Below are positions 5,718 through 6,197 of a stretch of DNA of 6,197 bases, piece by piece. The stretch comes from Spirochaetia bacterium (GTDB lineage: Bacteria > Spirochaetota > Spirochaetia > Treponematales > Rectinemataceae). Location of the stretch: the NCBI GenBank assembly GCA_021286925.1, contig JAJTBL010000119.1, positions 1 through 6,197 of the forward strand. The letters are read 5' to 3'. The translations under genes and the position numbers were made by a program. Within the stretch, counting starts at the first letter, position 1, and every line of letters begins with the position of its first letter. The notes below the pieces were generated by a model. It saw nothing but the letters and a program-made list of their open reading frames with translations. It was not told where the DNA came from and searched no databases.

Positions 5718-6197
5718 ATGACTGCAGAAGATTTGGCATACCAGAAGATAATTCACCTGATTCTTGAAGGTCACTATAAACCGGGCGACTTTCTCCTGGA
5801 AACGGAGTTGGCGCAGAATCTCGGCATGAGCCGGACACCTATCGGGCGCGCCACCGGACGCCTTGTCGCGGAAGGCTTTTTGAGCCGAATGCCGAAAAAG
5901 GGATGCTTCATACCCTATCCAACACCGCAGGATTCCGAGCAGGTTTTCATGGCTAGAATGTCAGTCGAAGGGCAGGCAGCGGCGTTTGCCGCAAAAAATG
6001 CCTCTGACGAGGAAATCCGCGAACTCGAAATGATCCTGAAACCTGAAATCGAAGCGCTCAACCGTCTGGATAAGGATGTGACCGCCCAAATCAACCGGCA
6101 ATTCCACTCCGGTATCGCCAAAGCGTCCCATAACGCGTACCTCGAAGCCTGGGTCACCAAAATTTTCTGGCGCTCAAATCTGTACATATTCTACTTT
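5718..6197 (+). CDS. GntR-family (FCD/FadR subgroup) transcriptional regulator, C-terminus cut by window edge
   Basis: The reading frame starts at ATG 5718 with AGGA seven nt upstream and is open for all 160 codons to the window edge. Residues 1-66 form the winged helix-turn-helix: LAYQKIIHLILEGHYKPGD, LLETELAQNLGMSRTPIGRA, and the wing LSRMPKKGCFIP. The recognition helix reads SRTPIGRATGRL instead of the common SRTPVREALRRL. From about 75 the FCD ligand-binding domain begins (R80, E84 in ARMSVEGQAAAFA, then INRQFHSGI with Asn126 and His130 at metal-site positions); the rest lies beyond the edge. FCD regulators usually sense organic acids or sugar derivatives. Its divergent position to nagB suggests it controls amino-sugar catabolism, which is inference. 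Confidence 0.88.
   Translation, partial: MTAEDLAYQKIIHLILEGHYKPGDFLLETELAQNLGMSRTPIGRATGRLVAEGFLSRMPKKGCFIPYPTPQDSEQVFMARMSVEGQAAAFAAKNASDEEIRELEMILKPEIEALNRLDKDVTAQINRQFHSGIAKASHNAYLEAWVTKIFWRSNLYIFYF

Noticed and set aside
5608..5838. 76-codon minus-strand open frame upstream of nagB
   Set aside because: It overlaps the two promoters and the start of the GntR gene and has no family-like sequence.
1..6197. CRISPR arrays, tRNA/rRNA genes, insertion sequences, toxin-antitoxin or defence genes
   Set aside because: I looked on both strands and saw no supporting repeats, clover-leaf features, transposase motifs or defence domains.

Overview
The window is an ordinary-looking bacterial chromosomal segment of moderate to high GC. 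Its genes are pentose and amino-sugar catabolism, a stress peroxidase, and a MutS-family gene behind a fluoride riboswitch. The organism cannot be named from the sequence. The class II xylose isomerase resembles, from memory, those of anaerobic gut bacteria and spirochaetes (Treponema-like), but this is a low-confidence impression.

Left end (minus strand, 1-416): the start of a gene for a MutS-related DNA-repair ATPase. Its reading frame appears broken about 61 codons in. Its leader (about 271-414) carries a clear crcB-motif fluoride riboswitch. The 3' end of the aptamer is perfectly complementary over 9 nt to the gene's Shine-Dalgarno region, which suggests a translational ON switch. This is the most interesting part of the window.

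Middle (minus strand, 521-3368): a xylBA operon encoding xylulokinase followed by xylose isomerase, 16 nt apart. These convert D-xylose to D-xylulose and then to D-xylulose 5-phosphate. Divergent from it (plus strand, 3471-4310) is an AraC/XylS-type regulator with an N-terminal cupin-like domain. The 102-nt intergenic region holds two direct repeats 20 bp apart, the geometry expected of AraC-family half-sites. The regulator is therefore likely to control xylBA in response to the sugar.

Right (4376-6197): a thiol peroxidase of the glutathione-peroxidase family (plus strand) converges with, and overlaps by 36 bp, a NagB-type glucosamine-6-phosphate deaminase homologue (minus strand). Divergent from nagB is a GntR/FCD-family regulator that runs off the right edge. 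The nagB/gntR intergenic region contains a near-consensus sigma70 promoter in each direction and an 18-bp palindrome over the nagB -35 element. The nagB -10 is so close to the ATG that its transcript should be leaderless.

No tRNA, rRNA, CRISPR array, insertion sequence or phage gene was seen. I found no wholly new system. The fluoride-switched MutS gene with a damaged frame, and the regulatory architecture of the two divergent regions, deserve the follow-up.
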